From positions 682,690 to 746,689 of the forward strand of contig JAKMXF010000354.1 of NCBI GenBank assembly GCA_024704765.1: a DNA stretch of 64,000 nt, in the 5' to 3' direction. A program made the translations under genes and the position numbers. The notes beneath the pieces were generated by a model. It was not told the DNA's origin, did no database searches, and saw only the letters and a program-made list of their open reading frames with translations. This stretch comes from Oopsacas minuta. Taxonomy: Eukaryota; Porifera; Hexactinellida; Lyssacinosida; Leucopsacidae. Shown piece after piece: positions 1-11,011 of this stretch; position 1 is the first letter of the stretch; every line of letters begins with the position of its first letter.

Positions 1-341
1 TATCAGAATGCCTAATTTCAGTAAGTCTTTGGGACGGCAATCAACATATAGTTCTTCTCAGCTGTAATTAAATAGCCACGTTCTTGAATATAGATGACGT
101 AGAATCAATGTATACTTGTATAGTTTATCATGAGACAATAAATCCATTTACCTAATTAATTCTGAATGGGTTTAGGAATTTTATCGAGTAATGATATATA
201 TATTTAGATGAGAGAGCAGTATAATATATAAGTGATGTTGTATGGGGTAATTTTAATTATATCAATTAAATAGACAACTTTTGCGGGTCTTGAATAGACT
301 ATTCATACCCACAAACACAGTACGCAGTACAGGAAATAGCA
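1..341. other. AT-rich flank, no gene seen
   Basis: I see no convincing coding exon or repeat here. It lies downstream of the minus-strand gene that ends at 342, so part of it is probably that gene's 3' untranslated region. The rest belongs to whatever lies left of the window. Confidence 0.5.
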
Positions 342-1429
342 TTACCTCGCAATAGATAGAGAAGAAGACCTTTGTGGAGAGAAAGGTAGAATAGTTAAAT
401 TCCTGGGTTTGAGATACTTCCTCCAGATATCATCGAATACATGTGACTCTAGGTTGGCTATAGCTGGCATATCAATTAAGTCATTTGTGTCGAAGAAGTC
501 CTTCTGCTCAGCTTGCATTATTGTCTCTAATAGGAATACTAATTGCTGTATTATCTCTACTGTATATTTATTGATGTCTCCTTGATTGTGAATTTTGTTC
601 ATCCTGTCTTTGAATAACTAAATTTTATCGGAAGAATAAATTCAACTTTAGAGAGCAAATTAATATTTTGTATTAAAACACAGCTTCTGATAAAAATGTG
701 TATTGTGAAGATTACTTATAATTGTGTTCGAGTTGTCCACTCACACGCAATATAATTATTTTGTAGAAATAGGATAATGTAACCACGAGAGTAATCATAA
801 GATGTGATGTAGAATAAATGGATCGTAAATATAATAAAGTTCTAAATGGGCGTGATATACCTAAATGATGCATTTGAATAGATTTGAACAAAAGATGTAG
901 TAAATCCAACTCCAATGAAACTTGATGGGTAAGAAATTATTCTTTATTCAAAGAAACAATAACATTAAAATATTTGATTGGCTGCATAAATAAAGGTTTT
1001 AAGATGGTGTTATTGATTAAATAAATAATATATTTCTTCTAGATATAATCATAACATAGTTATATTGGACTAGCTTACCCTGTGTTCGAAATTGACATTC
1101 TTAAGAAGCTGTAGAATAAGGTCTTGTTGCAGACTGGTTAGAATATTTGATAGTCCGTTCATTTGATTACAGAGATCGTTGACTTTCTTCACAATCTTTT
1201 CTTTATCTCTCTCTTCACGTAAATCTTCCAATATTGAACGAGCTTGTTGTACAAATTTGTTGTCAAAATAATCTATGAGATCACTGCAGAGATTGAAGCT
1301 GTTGGAATGTTGCTTCCTGGCATCAGGGCTCAGGAGATTCGGACTCATTGGAGGAGAGCATGGAGTCGTAGGCTCGCCGACACAATCAGTTATTTCAATC
1401 ATTAATGGCGAATTTGGCGAATTTGACAT
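342..1429 (-). CDS. Unrecognised three-exon protein, about 221 aa
   Basis: I do not recognise this gene. Three minus-strand exons join in frame: 1429-1079, 909-861 and 607-342. Exon 1 ends in CACAGG followed by a GTAAGC donor. Exon 2 is 49 bases and ends at a GTATAT donor. Exon 3 enters after ...TTCAAAG, and the phases 0/1/1 are consistent. The N-terminus is rich in Ser and Pro with repeated SPP/SPN motifs, which look like proline-directed kinase sites. The middle (about residues 45-115) is charged and helical, probably a short coiled coil. The C-terminal half is helical and acidic. There is no signal peptide or membrane segment. The splice pattern and uninterrupted frames support a real gene. 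The exact exon 2 acceptor (TTGGAG before TTGGAT) is inferred from phase alone. Confidence 0.55.
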
Positions 1430-2566
1430 ACTATAGAACAGGTTTCGAATAAATTAGAAGATATATAGTATATAATGGAAAATCAAGTTGGCTGATCTAA
1501 TAATTTGAATCCAAAGAAGCATCAGAAAATAATTATAGCCAGTAATTTATTGAATTTCGTGGTGATACAATGTCATTAGCTCGAAAATATTCGATAATTT
1601 TCATGGGTAATTTACTAATTATTTGTAAACTGTTTTGACTTAGCATGCAAATGATAATATCGAGAAAAGTGTTTATATCTTACACAATAGGTTCTAATTG
1701 AAATAATGAATTTAATGAAGAATTAGTAAATATTATAACCAGATCAACAAACCTGTATTTCTTTGCAAAACACGAAATAAGAATATGTATTAAATTATTG
1801 ATGTAAATCTAAGACAATAATATTCAGGACAACTCGTATATATAAATTATATCATAATATCTATTACACAATGCTTTTATAACATATGCTCGTCGTACAA
1901 ATTACTACTAAGGATTAATGTAACTTTGTACATATGATAAAGATTAATTTCTGACCAGTTTCAATTACAGTTCATTACAGTCATTGGTATTAATTATTAC
2001 CACTATAAGTTGATGGTATATATTTCAAACTTCCTTTACTCTCTGTACCGCAGTTGTAATATCTAATTTATTTCTGGGAAACCTAATATGATGGAGAAAT
2101 TTTTATTAACTTATCGAGCATCAAGAATATGGACTTAGGGAATATTAGAAGGGCGGAATGCTTACAGTGTTTATTCTTCGGGAAAATTCTAGGATATTTT
2201 TCACCAATACAAAATTCAAAAGATGAAGTAATCCCTAATAAACAAAGATTTAATTAATTTGTAAGATTAAAATGCAAATCATAAACCTTTGTATTTGATA
2301 ATCAGACAGATACAGTAGTGTATTTCAGGGTCGTAGGAAACTTTTAGAATGTGGAGAGCTCCTACTTGCCAACCATCCAGGGATACCTGGATTATCGCGA
2401 GATTTGACTTATGCATAAGCCAGGGGAAATATTCGATATTCCGAGCTCTTTTCTCATAAAAGAGGGAAAAATCGTATTATTTGCATAGACAATTTGAAAT
2501 CCAGGGATTCTGAGATGATATCAAGGGAAACAGTTACAAGGGTGGATAAACCACTAAAATAAAATA
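1430..2566. other. Intergenic, 1.1 kb, no gene seen
   Basis: This is AT-rich sequence between the minus-strand unknown gene and SLC25A17. It should hold the divergent promoters of the two genes. I see no splice-bounded coding segment, RNA gene or clear repeat. Confidence 0.5.
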
Positions 2567-2741
2567 CAATGGAACCTCGTTAATATGAACATCAACGGAC
2601 GGTCAACCTTTGTTCGCATTAACCGGAGTAAAATCAATAGAATAACCATTGTATATTGTAGGGCCCTGACTTTTGTAAATATTGGTTCGTCTTATCCGGA
2701 AATTCGCATTAACCGTGTTCGTATTCATCAGGTTCTATGTG
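2567..2741. repeat. MITE, pogo/Tigger-like, 175 bp
   Basis: The left end reads CAATGGAACCTCGTTAATAT and follows a TA. The right end, read backwards, starts CACATAGAACCTGATGAATA and both arms run on into ACGAACA/ATGAACA. These are imperfect terminal inverted repeats. CAGTGGAACCTCG-type ends with TA duplications are typical of pogo/Tigger non-autonomous elements. An open frame of 98 codons over this stretch is incidental. The element ends 57 bases before the SLC25A17 start codon. Confidence 0.65.
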
Positions 2742-2798
2742 AACGATTTGGTTCATTTATGGTGTGTTATCACTCAATTATTATTATTAGTTTGACAG

Positions 2799-3698
2799 AT
2801 GTCAGATTACACTCCAGTCACCAAACAGCTGCTATTCTCTCGTGTAAATCTAATCCATGCATTCTCGGGTGCTACTGGTAGTGTAGTTGCTATGACTATA
2901 TTCTATCCGTTAGAAATAATACGTACACGTCTACAAGTAGATGATAGGAAGGATCTAATACATTTGGCTACTCTAGCTGCTGAGATTATTAGAGACGAGG
3001 GGTGGAGTTGTTTCTACGAGGGTATACGTCCACTCTTAATCAGTCTATACTGTTCTAACTTTATATATTTCTATACTTACACTGGACTTAAGCTGCTGGT
3101 TAGCAGAAAGGGTTTATCACATAGTGCTCCTATTGATCTCCTACTTGCTGCTATTTCTGGTAGTGTAAATGTGATTATTACCACACCTCTCTGGGTAGCA
3201 ACCACACGCATTAAGCTACAGAATGCTAGAATACGAACAGAGGAAGGAGCAGTACAAACTCATATGGAAAGATATTCTGGACTAACTGATGGAATAGTTA
3301 AGATAGCAAGGGAAGAGGGATTATACCAGCTATGGAGTAGTGTATTTTCCTCTCTCATCCTAGTCTCTAATCCCGCTATACAATATATGGTATATGAAAT
3401 GGCTAAACGAAGATTAAAACAAACAAATTCTTCTCTATCTGTGTTCCTAATGGGTGCATTTGCTAAACTAATCTCGACTATCCTCACCTACCCTATACAA
3501 GTAGGACAGGCACGACAAAGAGCAAGTTCTCGTAGAGTGGGATTGATAGTTTGTCTGATAGAATTAGTTCAAAGTAGAGGTGTATTAGGGTTGTACAGAG
3601 GTCTGGAAACTAAGCTATTACAAACTGTACTTACTAGTGCTTTCATGTTTGTTGTATATGAAAAGATTCTATTGTTGTTGATGAAAAGGAAGCTATGA
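2799..3698 (+). CDS. SLC25A17: Peroxisomal membrane carrier PMP34 (SLC25A17)
   Basis: This is a mitochondrial-carrier-family protein of 299 residues, in the usual size range, encoded without an intron. Three carrier repeats are visible with their signatures: PLEIIRTRLQ near residue 37, PLWVATTRIKLQ near residue 128, and PIQVGQARQR near residue 232. The segments HAFSGATGSVVAMTIFYPLE and GLETKLLQTVLTSAFMFVVYE closely resemble vertebrate PMP34 rather than mitochondrial ADP/ATP or other carriers. PMP34 sits in the peroxisomal membrane and exchanges CoA, FAD and related nucleotides. The start ATG follows an in-frame stop-rich MITE and gives an N-terminus that aligns with the family. An AATAAA lies about 30 bases after the stop. 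Confidence 0.93.
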   Translation: MSDYTPVTKQLLFSRVNLIHAFSGATGSVVAMTIFYPLEIIRTRLQVDDRKDLIHLATLAAEIIRDEGWSCFYEGIRPLLISLYCSNFIYFYTYTGLKLLVSRKGLSHSAPIDLLLAAISGSVNVIITTPLWVATTRIKLQNARIRTEEGAVQTHMERYSGLTDGIVKIAREEGLYQLWSSVFSSLILVSNPAIQYMVYEMAKRRLKQTNSSLSVFLMGAFAKLISTILTYPIQVGQARQRASSRRVGLIVCLIELVQSRGVLGLYRGLETKLLQTVLTSAFMFVVYEKILLLLMKRKL

Positions 3699-4514
3699 CT
3701 TATGATTATAATTTTGATATTTTCCGATTAATAAATAATTCATCGATTAGGTTTTAAAATTTGATTTATTTTTATTTTTGTCATTATACTTTCTTCTAAA
3801 CGAGAGTTTCAACTGGGCCCAGAGTTAGCTCTCCAGTTAGATCATCTGAATTCAAGATTTCATTATTTTACGGAATGTTCCTATTTTGGGTAGCATCATT
3901 CTTTATGCGTTCACGTAGGTGGTAGAGATGTACACAGTGCGGTGTATTGTATGCATGTCTATCTGCTGTGCATTATATTATGTAACTAATTGGTATTAAC
4001 TGGAATGATTAAGTCATGCACTAATGACACACACTTGGATTCTTCACTTTACGTGATTGTTTATATTCCAAAGTTTTCATTATTCTACTTTCCTGATAAC
4101 TTACAATTTGGTGATCTTTTTGATTATATCTACCAGGTATATAGAATTCTCAAGAATTTAGTATTGACAACTTTCTAACATTATTTGCACGGGTGGATTA
4201 TGGCATAGGCCAAGTAGGCCATGGCCTAGGGCCTAGCTCATTTGGGGGGCCCCGCGCATAATTAGATTTCCTGCAAAATTATTTAAACGAGGCTTGATAT
4301 TTTTGGAGAGAGACTCAATTTCGTGTCAAGCAAGAATGTTATATTTATATTGGGCCAATATCGGATTTCTGTGGCAGACTTCACGTTAAGGAATCTAGGT
4401 GTGGTAGTAATGTATAATTTATGGGTGAGGCATTGAATCGGATTTGACGACAAACATCGACTTTCAAGATATCATTGATGACTTCGCAAAAATGAAATCA
4501 AGAAAAAGGTTAAT
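3699..4514. other. Intergenic with a GC-rich transposon-like relic
   Basis: This is the 0.8 kb after SLC25A17. Most of it is featureless and AT-rich. At about 4190-4262 there is a GC-rich island, nested around GGCCATGGCCTAGGGCCTAG and followed by TTTGGGGGGCCCC. That is very unlike its surroundings and resembles the conserved edge of a decayed zinc-finger (TTF/hAT-type) transposon. The 62-codon open frame at 3990 is not supported by anything else. Confidence 0.4.
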
Positions 4515-4663
4515 TTGATGGGGTCACTTATTATGAACCAAGTCACTGGTCCAATAAAATCATTTCCCATTGGATTTGTATTAAAAGGAGTTCTTATAAT
4601 GTGAATCTCTTTATTTTGAAGATTTTTGGTCCCGCGGGGGGTCAGAATAAGCAACCCTGACTG
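4515..4663. repeat. MITE, second family (TTATTATGAACC type)
   Basis: Reads GGTCACTTATTATGAACC near the left end and ends ...GGGGGGTCAGAATAAGCAAC then CCTGACTG before TA. The copy at 40086-40194, read in reverse complement, shares the same order of blocks: CTTATTATGAACCAA, CCAGTGGCCCAAATAAAA, TTTGTAT, GGGGGTTCATAATAAG and CCCTGACTG. Two dispersed copies with inverted ends make this a repeat family. It ends 45 bases before the CUL3 start codon. The left boundary is approximate. Confidence 0.6.
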
Positions 4664-4708
4664 TATATCTAACTACCATATCTTTCTAATTATAGCTATA
4701 CTGAATCA

Positions 4709-7506
4709 ATGAGCCAAGGTGATAGAAACAAACAGAATAGAAACAGCAAAGAAATGTCAAGCAGAATTCGTATCAAAGCATTCCCAATGAACCTGGATGA
4801 AAATTACATGCAGAACATATGGGGTGTGTTAGAGAATGCTATCCTAGAGATACAGAAGAAGAATAACAGTGGTCTTAGCTTTGAAGAGCTCTATAGAAAC
4901 GCCTATACACTGGTACTCCATAAGCAAGGTGAGAAACTATATAACGGAATGAAAGAGGTAGTCAATAATCATCTTGTGAGTAAAGTAAGACAAGATATAC
5001 TCGCCTCTCTTCATAATAACTTCATACACGCGGTTAATATCGCCTGGATAGACCATCAATTCAGCATGATAATGATACGTGATATCCTCATGTACATGGA
5101 CAGAGTATATGTCAAACAGAACAATCTCACCAATGTGTATGATCAGGGACTGATATTGTTCAGGTAAGTAATATTTTTTTATTATTTGACTAAATATTGA
5201 CTTAATTTTCCCTACAGAGACTTTGTGTTAAATCATAATCAGATAAAAGACCATCTAACCTCTCTTCTACTGGAGATGGTACGGAAGGAGCGTAACGGAG
5301 AAGTGATAGAGCGTACTCTCATCAAGAATATGTGTCAAATGCTTGTACTGCTGGGTATTAATAACAGAGAAGTATATATTCATAATTTTGAGAAACAGTT
5401 CTTAGAAGAGTCAGCTGAGTTCTATAGACTAGAGAGTCAGAAGTTTCTCGCTGAAAACAGTGCTTCTGTATTCATAAACAGGGTAACACATTATTTCCTC
5501 AATCAGTCCTGATTACTAATTATGTGTTAATTATCTCACTTATTTAGGTTGAGTCGCGTCTAAATGAAGAGCGTATGCGAGCTCAGCACTACCTAGATGT
5601 ATCAACAGAGCCTCAAATAGTGTCAGTAGTGGAGAAGGAATTAATCTCCAAACACATGCATACAGTTGTAGAGATGGAGAACTCTGGAGTTGTACATATG
5701 CTGAAGAACGAGCGGCTAGAAGATCTGGAGTGTATGTATAAGTTGTTTGGACGTGTTCCTGATGGTTTACAGACTATAAAAGTTGCCATGAGTAGACATC
5801 TCAGAGAAATTGGCAGAGCTCTAGTGACCAATCCTGAGATATCAAAGAATCCATTAGAGTACATCAGGAACCTTTTGGGGCTAAAAGGACAGTATGACAT
5901 ATTCCTGAAGAATTCATTCTCATCAGATCCTCTATTCAAACACGCTATTCACTCAGATTTTGAATATTTTGTGAATCTGAGTGACAGATCTCCTGAGTAT
6001 TTGTCTCTATACATAGATGATTGTCTTAAGAACAGTGCTAAGTTAATGTCAGAGCAGGAGATAGAGCAGGAGCTTGATCAGATTATTATCATATTCAGAT
6101 TCTTACAAGTAATATTACAGTAGATACCGGTTATGAGAACACACCTGGGGATAGCAATACACGTGCTTATACCTATCCGGTGTTCTTATAACCGGCATCC
6201 ACTGTATAATTTCAAAAGATTGTACTAGCTTTATTTGATATTATTTTGTTAGGAAAAAGATGTATTCGAGCGCTACTACAAACAGCATCTAGCTAAACGT
6301 CTGCTTCTGAATAAGAACACATCTGATGACGCTGAGAAGAGTCTCATTAGTAAATTCAAGAATGAATGTGGTGCACAATTCACAGTCAAACTAGAAGGCA
6401 TGTTCAAAGACATTTCTTTATCCACATCAACCATGGATAAGTTCAAAGAATGGCTACAGAGACCAGATATGTCAAGAGAGACCATGGATGTAGATCTCAC
6501 TGTCCGTGTTCTCACGACTGGCTATTGGCCTACTCAGAGCCCTCCTGGCTGCTGTAACATTCCTGCCGCGGGTAGATTAGCATACGACACATTCTCTAGA
6601 TATTATCTGGGTAGTCATACAGGAAGGAGACTGACACTCCAAGCTAATCTGGGATTTGCTGACCTAAATGCTACGTTCTATGCTCCGAGGAAGGATAATC
6701 TTGACAGCTTTATTGAGAAGAAGCATGTCCTTCAGGTATTTAATATCAAACATGTATACGTATATATAAATACAGCCAACTTCCGTTGTATCAAACACGG
6801 ATATATCGTAATACTCGCTTATATCTAAGGCTAAAATTGTGCAGATATGGTCCCAGACAGTCAAAGTAATATATATTCCATCTGTTATATCGAAGTAATT
6901 TTAGCTGTCCCTTGAGCTTCGATATAACGCGAGAGTTAACTGTAAATTATTTTTAAATATTATATTATTGTACATTGATAGGTTTCAACTCATCAAATGT
7001 GTGTACTGTATCTGTTTAACAACTATTCAATGCTGACTAGCGAGCAGATACAACAGGAGACTAATATACCTCTCAAGGAATTACACAGAGCTCTACAGTC
7101 TCTTGCATGTGGTAAAACTTCTCAAAGGATTCTAATGAAAGAACCCAAATCTCGAGAGATATGTGGATCAGATGAATTCGTGGTTAATGACACTTTCCAA
7201 TCTAAGCTATTTAGAGTCAAGGTACAGGCTGTGGCTGTGAAGGGAGATACAGAGCCTGAGAGAAAGGAGACCAGACAGAAAGTCGATGACGACAGAAAAC
7301 ACGAAATAGAAGCAGCACTTGTGCGGACAATGAAAGCTAGAAAAAAGCTGAATCATTCTCAACTTATCACTGAGTGCATAACACAACTCAAAGCTCGTTT
7401 CTCTCCTAGTCCTCTCATCATAAAGAAGCGGATTGAGAGTCTCATTGAGCGTGACTATCTCGCCCGCGCTCCAGACGACCGTAAGATATACATATATCTC
7501 GCTTAA
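4709..7506 (+). CDS. CUL3: Cullin-3, ubiquitin ligase scaffold
   Basis: Five exons join in frame to about 762 residues: 4709-5163, 5218-5482, 5548-6108, 6253-6735 and 6982-7506. All junctions are GT-AG with consistent phases. The N-terminal helices ([20 protein letters not shown]) bind BTB adaptors. The middle holds [21 protein letters not shown]. The cullin homology region carries [16 protein letters not shown] and HSQLITE. The C-terminal winged helix has the neddylation site in [19 protein letters not shown] and ends [17 protein letters not shown]. These segments match CUL3 rather than other cullins. CUL3 builds BTB-CUL3-RBX1 ligases in the cytosol and nucleus. Introns 3 and 4 each contain a MITE. 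COPS9, encoded further right in this window, belongs to the complex that removes NEDD8 from cullins. Confidence 0.96.
6118..6204. repeat. MITE in CUL3 intron 3, 87 bp
   Basis: Terminal inverted repeats of about 25 bases: left CAGTAGATACCGGTTATGAG, right (reversed) CAGTGGATGCCGGTTATAAG, each running on into AACAC. The element is flanked by TA on both sides (6116-6117 and 6205-6206), the expected target duplication of Tc1/mariner/pogo elements. It begins only 9 bases after the exon 3 splice junction. Confidence 0.8.
6773..6942. repeat. MITE in CUL3 intron 4, 170 bp
   Basis: The left end is CAGCCAACTTCCGTTGTATC and the right end (reversed) is CAGTTAACTCTCGCGTTATA. TA dinucleotides flank both ends. 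The interior GGACCATATTTGTACAATTT-like block and TATATCGAAGCTCAA block are shared, in reverse orientation, with the element at 10798-10971, so the two are copies of one family. It starts 37 bases after the exon 4 junction. Confidence 0.8.
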
Positions 7507-7972
7507 ACAGAGATTTCTATTAAAGTAATGATCTAATGCATTTTCACCAGCTCAATGGAGTGAATGGGAATATATTGATGAAGTTAAAGTATGTAAGAAG
7601 AGTTAAGCTGATATTTCGTGCAGTGCTACTTAATAATATCTGTATTCTTCTTTATTCAAGTTATTCTATAGTGTAATGATTCTAAAAGATTCGTGGTATG
7701 AACTTAATCCTTGTGTGCCGTCTCATTTCCCACATTATATTACTTAAAGATACCTTATTCAATTATATGTTTGTAAGTGAACCTGGCCGACCTGACTGCG
7801 AAGATATTAATACGAGTCGTTGTGGAGAGCCGTACCCACGATTCCACTGTCACACATATGTAGGACGAATCGTTTAATTGTAAATTCTAATTTGAAATAC
7901 TACAAGTACGAACATGCATTTCTGATTTAATTCTACTTCTAAATATTCTTATATTATTGCTAGCAAATTATT
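7507..7972. other. Intergenic, nothing recognised
   Basis: 466 bases between CUL3 and the H2A-like gene. AT-rich, with no splice-bounded open frame, inverted repeat or RNA gene that I can see. It should hold the CUL3 3' untranslated region and the promoter of the next gene. Confidence 0.45.
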
Positions 7973-8314
7973 ATGCCTGCTCCTCCTAATTTAATTTCTC
8001 GAAGACGGAAGTCTGCTCGTGCTGGTCTTATTTTCCCAGTACCTAGAATAGGGAAAAACTTCAAGAATTGTACTGTAAAATTGAGGCCTAGAGTAAAGGC
8101 TATGGTATATCTAACTGCAGTGTTAGAGTATCTTGTAGCAGAGCTGCTTGACGCAGCCGGTCAAGTAACTAAACAGCTAAAGAGGTCAATGATAACACCG
8201 AGTTTTATCGCGTTAGCTATATTCCTAGATGCTGATTATCATAAATTGCTAAGAGGGGTAATAATACCATCAGTTTCTAACCCGTGCGCTTACAGTAGTA
8301 GCAGAAGAAGCTAA
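7973..8314 (+). CDS. Divergent histone H2A-like protein
   Basis: 113 residues with a histone H2A fold. Visible are a basic tail, RAGLIFPVPRI (family RAGLQFPVGRI), VYLTAVLEYLVAELLDAAG (family VYLAAVLEYLTAEILELAG) and ITPSFIALAIFLDADYHKLL (family [20 protein letters not shown]). The nucleosome acidic patch is only partly kept. The helix 2 glutamates are present, but the third is Asp, and the NDEE motif has become LDAD. The L1 loop RKGNYAERVGAGAP is replaced by KNFKNCTVKLRPRVKA. The normal C-terminal docking segment after GVxI is missing, replaced by a short Ser/Arg tail. This is not canonical H2A, H2A.Z or macroH2A. It may be a germline-type variant or a decaying gene. A GT...AG pair at about 8267-8304 could give another C-terminus. 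Single exon. Confidence 0.65.
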   Translation: MPAPPNLISRRRKSARAGLIFPVPRIGKNFKNCTVKLRPRVKAMVYLTAVLEYLVAELLDAAGQVTKQLKRSMITPSFIALAIFLDADYHKLLRGVIIPSVSNPCAYSSSRRS

Positions 8315-8468
8315 GTGTATCTCTTTTGAAAGATTATTAAGTATTATGTCGATTAAATCACTCAAGAAATACATTTCATTAGTTGTTAGTCATGCTTTAA
8401 GTCAGAATAATTAACGAAAATTAATATCTATAACTTTACATGTTAACTACATCCTATTGTTAATTAGC

Positions 8469-10580
8469 ATGGATCTAAGAGATGTTCTCTCCGGACGTAT
8501 TCTAGATCAGATAATAGGAAAGGTAGATGTGGCGAAGGGTGAGTACACAGTATTGGTACTAGACAAGGCTGCTACTAAGATAGTATCGAGTGCTTGTAAG
8601 ATGCAGGATGTGTTAGCAAGGGGAGTTACACTAGTAGAGAGTTTAGAAAAGATGAGAGCTCCGATGAAGCTAGATGCTATCTATATAATGGAACCGACTC
8701 TGGAGAGTGTAAATAAGTTCCTTCCAGATTGGGATGGGAGTGGACAAGTAAAGGAACCCTTATACAAATGCGCTCATGTTTTTTTCACAGAGTCTTGTCC
8801 AGATGAACTTTTCAAGAAGTTTGGTGATCCAAGAATTAGGAGATACTTGAAAGCCTTGAAGGAAGCAGATATTTGTTTCTTAGCTAATGAGAGTAGAGTA
8901 TTCACTTTTAATTATCCTAACGCTTTCCTAGACTTCTACAAGACAGATCATGGTGCGAAAGGGCCTCTATTCACAAAGGTATGCGACATCTGAGAATTGA
9001 GAAATTCAAATCAATACAACATTCCATAAATCATTTCCTTACCAACGGACAAACAAACAGACAAAAATGGCATTTAATAATATAGATATATTCTCTATTT
9101 TATAGCTAGCCAGTCAACTAGCCAGTCTCTGCTATGCTCTGGAAGAGTACCCAACAATTCGTTACAGACAAGGACTAACTAGGATAAAAGACTTTGCAGA
9201 TATCGTACAGAATAAACTGGATGGGTTTAAAGATGAAAATCCAAATCTAGGGACCATTGGAAGGAAAAGTAAGAGTCAGCTGATAATCCTGGACCGGGGA
9301 TTTGATCCTGTAACTCCTATACTACACCATCTGACGATACAAGCAATGGTGTATGACCTTATGAAGATAGAAAACGACCAGTATTCGTACAAGTTCAAGA
9401 ATCAGCTGGGATTAGAAAATGAGAAAAAGGTAGTTTAAAAATTAATTTTATAAAATAGATTATAGGTACAACAATTTATAGGCACAACTAGATGAGAGCG
9501 ATAACAGCTGGAGCTCAATGAGACATCAACACTTAGCCGAAGCTACAAAGAAAGTCAGCAGTTTAGTAAAAGACTTCCTTGCGGAGAAGAAAATGAGTAA
9601 AGTAGAGGGTGATGTCAGTCTTAAGAGTCTCCATGCACTCATGCAACAGCTACCTCAATACAGACGTCAATTGAACCAATTCATGCTACAGTTTAATATC
9701 GTAGAAGAAGCATTGAGATTGTATGAAGCGAACAAGTATGATACAATTTGTAGATTAGAACAGACTCTAGCTACAGGAGAAGATGAGAACCAAGAACAAG
9801 TACTTGATGGAATGAAACTGATTATCCCAGCTCTTCTGGATGATAAATCTTCCTCAGAAAATAAAGCTAGGATAGTAGCTCTGTATCTGCTTATGAGTAA
9901 GGGTGGAGTTACTCCTGATACTTTTGCTAGGTATTTATTATAGTTATGATCTCTAGTATACATGCAAGTGTTATTCAGTGTATTTGTATAGATTAATGCA
10001 GCACTCGAATATAATAGGCAACATGCGAACCACACTGCTTAATCTACAATATCTTGGAGTTAATGTTATCAAAGATAAAGGCAATGCATCTCCTAACGTT
10101 CTGAAGAGAATACCTAGAGACCCGTCCAAGTACTATCCACAATCCAGATGGGTTCCAATCCTCCAAGATATACTCGAGTACACCATGGATGAGAAACTGG
10201 ATTATTCCTACTGTGCTGGTACCAGAGGTCCTGTGGCTAGTGATGGTAAAGCTAGTGGAGAGGCGGCACATAAAGGTTCCGATTTGGATGCGAAGAGTAA
10301 GAGAGGGTGGGTGTGGCAGAGAGGTACTGGGGTTCCCGGGGGGCCAAAAGGGTCTTCTGGTAGTCAAGGCGCTATCGGAGGGAGAGCTACTATAATCGTG
10401 TTTATAATGGGAGGCGTAACGTATGCAGAACTGAGGTTAGTGTACGAGTTGATGAGTACAAAAATAGATGAGAACAGAAAGTATGCTGACAATTATAGCA
10501 TTGTTATTGGTAGTACAGATTTAGTAACTCCTACCAAGTTCTTTAATTTGGTTGAAAAGCTACCTCCTATAGTAGCATAG
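8469..10580 (+). CDS. Sec1/Munc18 family protein (syntaxin-binding protein)
   Basis: Four exons, 8469-8978, 9106-9429, 9482-9930 and 9992-10580, join in phase to about 623 residues, the normal length of the family. MDLRDVLSGRILDQIIGKV, the LASQLASLCYALEEYPTIRY block, KSKSQLIILDRGFDPVTPIL and TIIVFIMGGVTYAELRLVYEL are hallmark Sec1/Munc18 segments. It is closest in look to STXBP1/2/3, the plasma-membrane clade that clasps syntaxin and templates SNARE assembly in exocytosis. Domain 3b carries a Gly/Lys/Ser-rich insertion (about residues 505-545) before the RATIIVFIMGG strand. Such loops vary between species. The start ATG at 8469 is the first in frame after a stop. Which STXBP paralog it matches best cannot be settled by eye. 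Confidence 0.93.
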
Positions 10581-10797
10581 CTGAGACAGTTATATTAACT
10601 TTTATTTCCCGGGATTATTGTGTGAATATAATTATGCTTTATTATACGTATATCCTGTCAGTTGTATCCTTGTATTAGAAAGGTACTACGTATATTAATA
10701 GATGGTATCAATCAATTATATCAAAATTGTAGATGTTGAATCTGAGTCAGAACATGTGGTATATAGTTTGTAATGCCAATTTCGCATTCCTCGAATA
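10581..10797. other. Short intergenic spacer
   Basis: AT-rich sequence between the Sec1/Munc18 gene and the MITE upstream of the cytochrome b5 reductase gene. It should include the 3' untranslated region of the former. No other feature is seen. Confidence 0.4.
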
Positions 10798-10971
10798 CAG
10801 TCAACTCCTATTATATCGAAGCTCAATGGACCGCGATAATTACTTCGATTTCACCGCTCATCAGTGAAATGTATGTTACTTTGGCGGTTTGGGACCATAT
10901 TTGTACAATTTAAGACTTCAATATAAACGGCTATTTCGATATATCCGGTTTCTTATAACCAGCATCCATTC
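10798..10971. repeat. MITE, same family as 6773-6942
   Basis: The left end is CAGTCAACTCCTATTATATC after TA. The right end reads ATATCCGGTTTCTTATAACC then AGCATCCATTC before TA, which also matches the right arm of the 87-bp element at 6118-6204. The internal block around TATATCGAAGCTCAATGGAC and GGGACCATATTTGTACAATT aligns with the reverse complement of 6773-6942. The element ends 40 bases before the CYB5R4-like start codon. Confidence 0.75.
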
Positions 10972-11011
10972 TAATTTGATTAATTATAGTATCTATAAGA
11001 GACATAGTAAA

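Noticed and set aside
2585-2881. 98-codon frame before SLC25A17
   Set aside because: Most of it lies in a MITE and the rest overlaps the SLC25A17 start in another frame.
3990-4178. 62-codon frame after SLC25A17
   Set aside because: No homology, no splice partners, and composition like the surrounding noncoding DNA.
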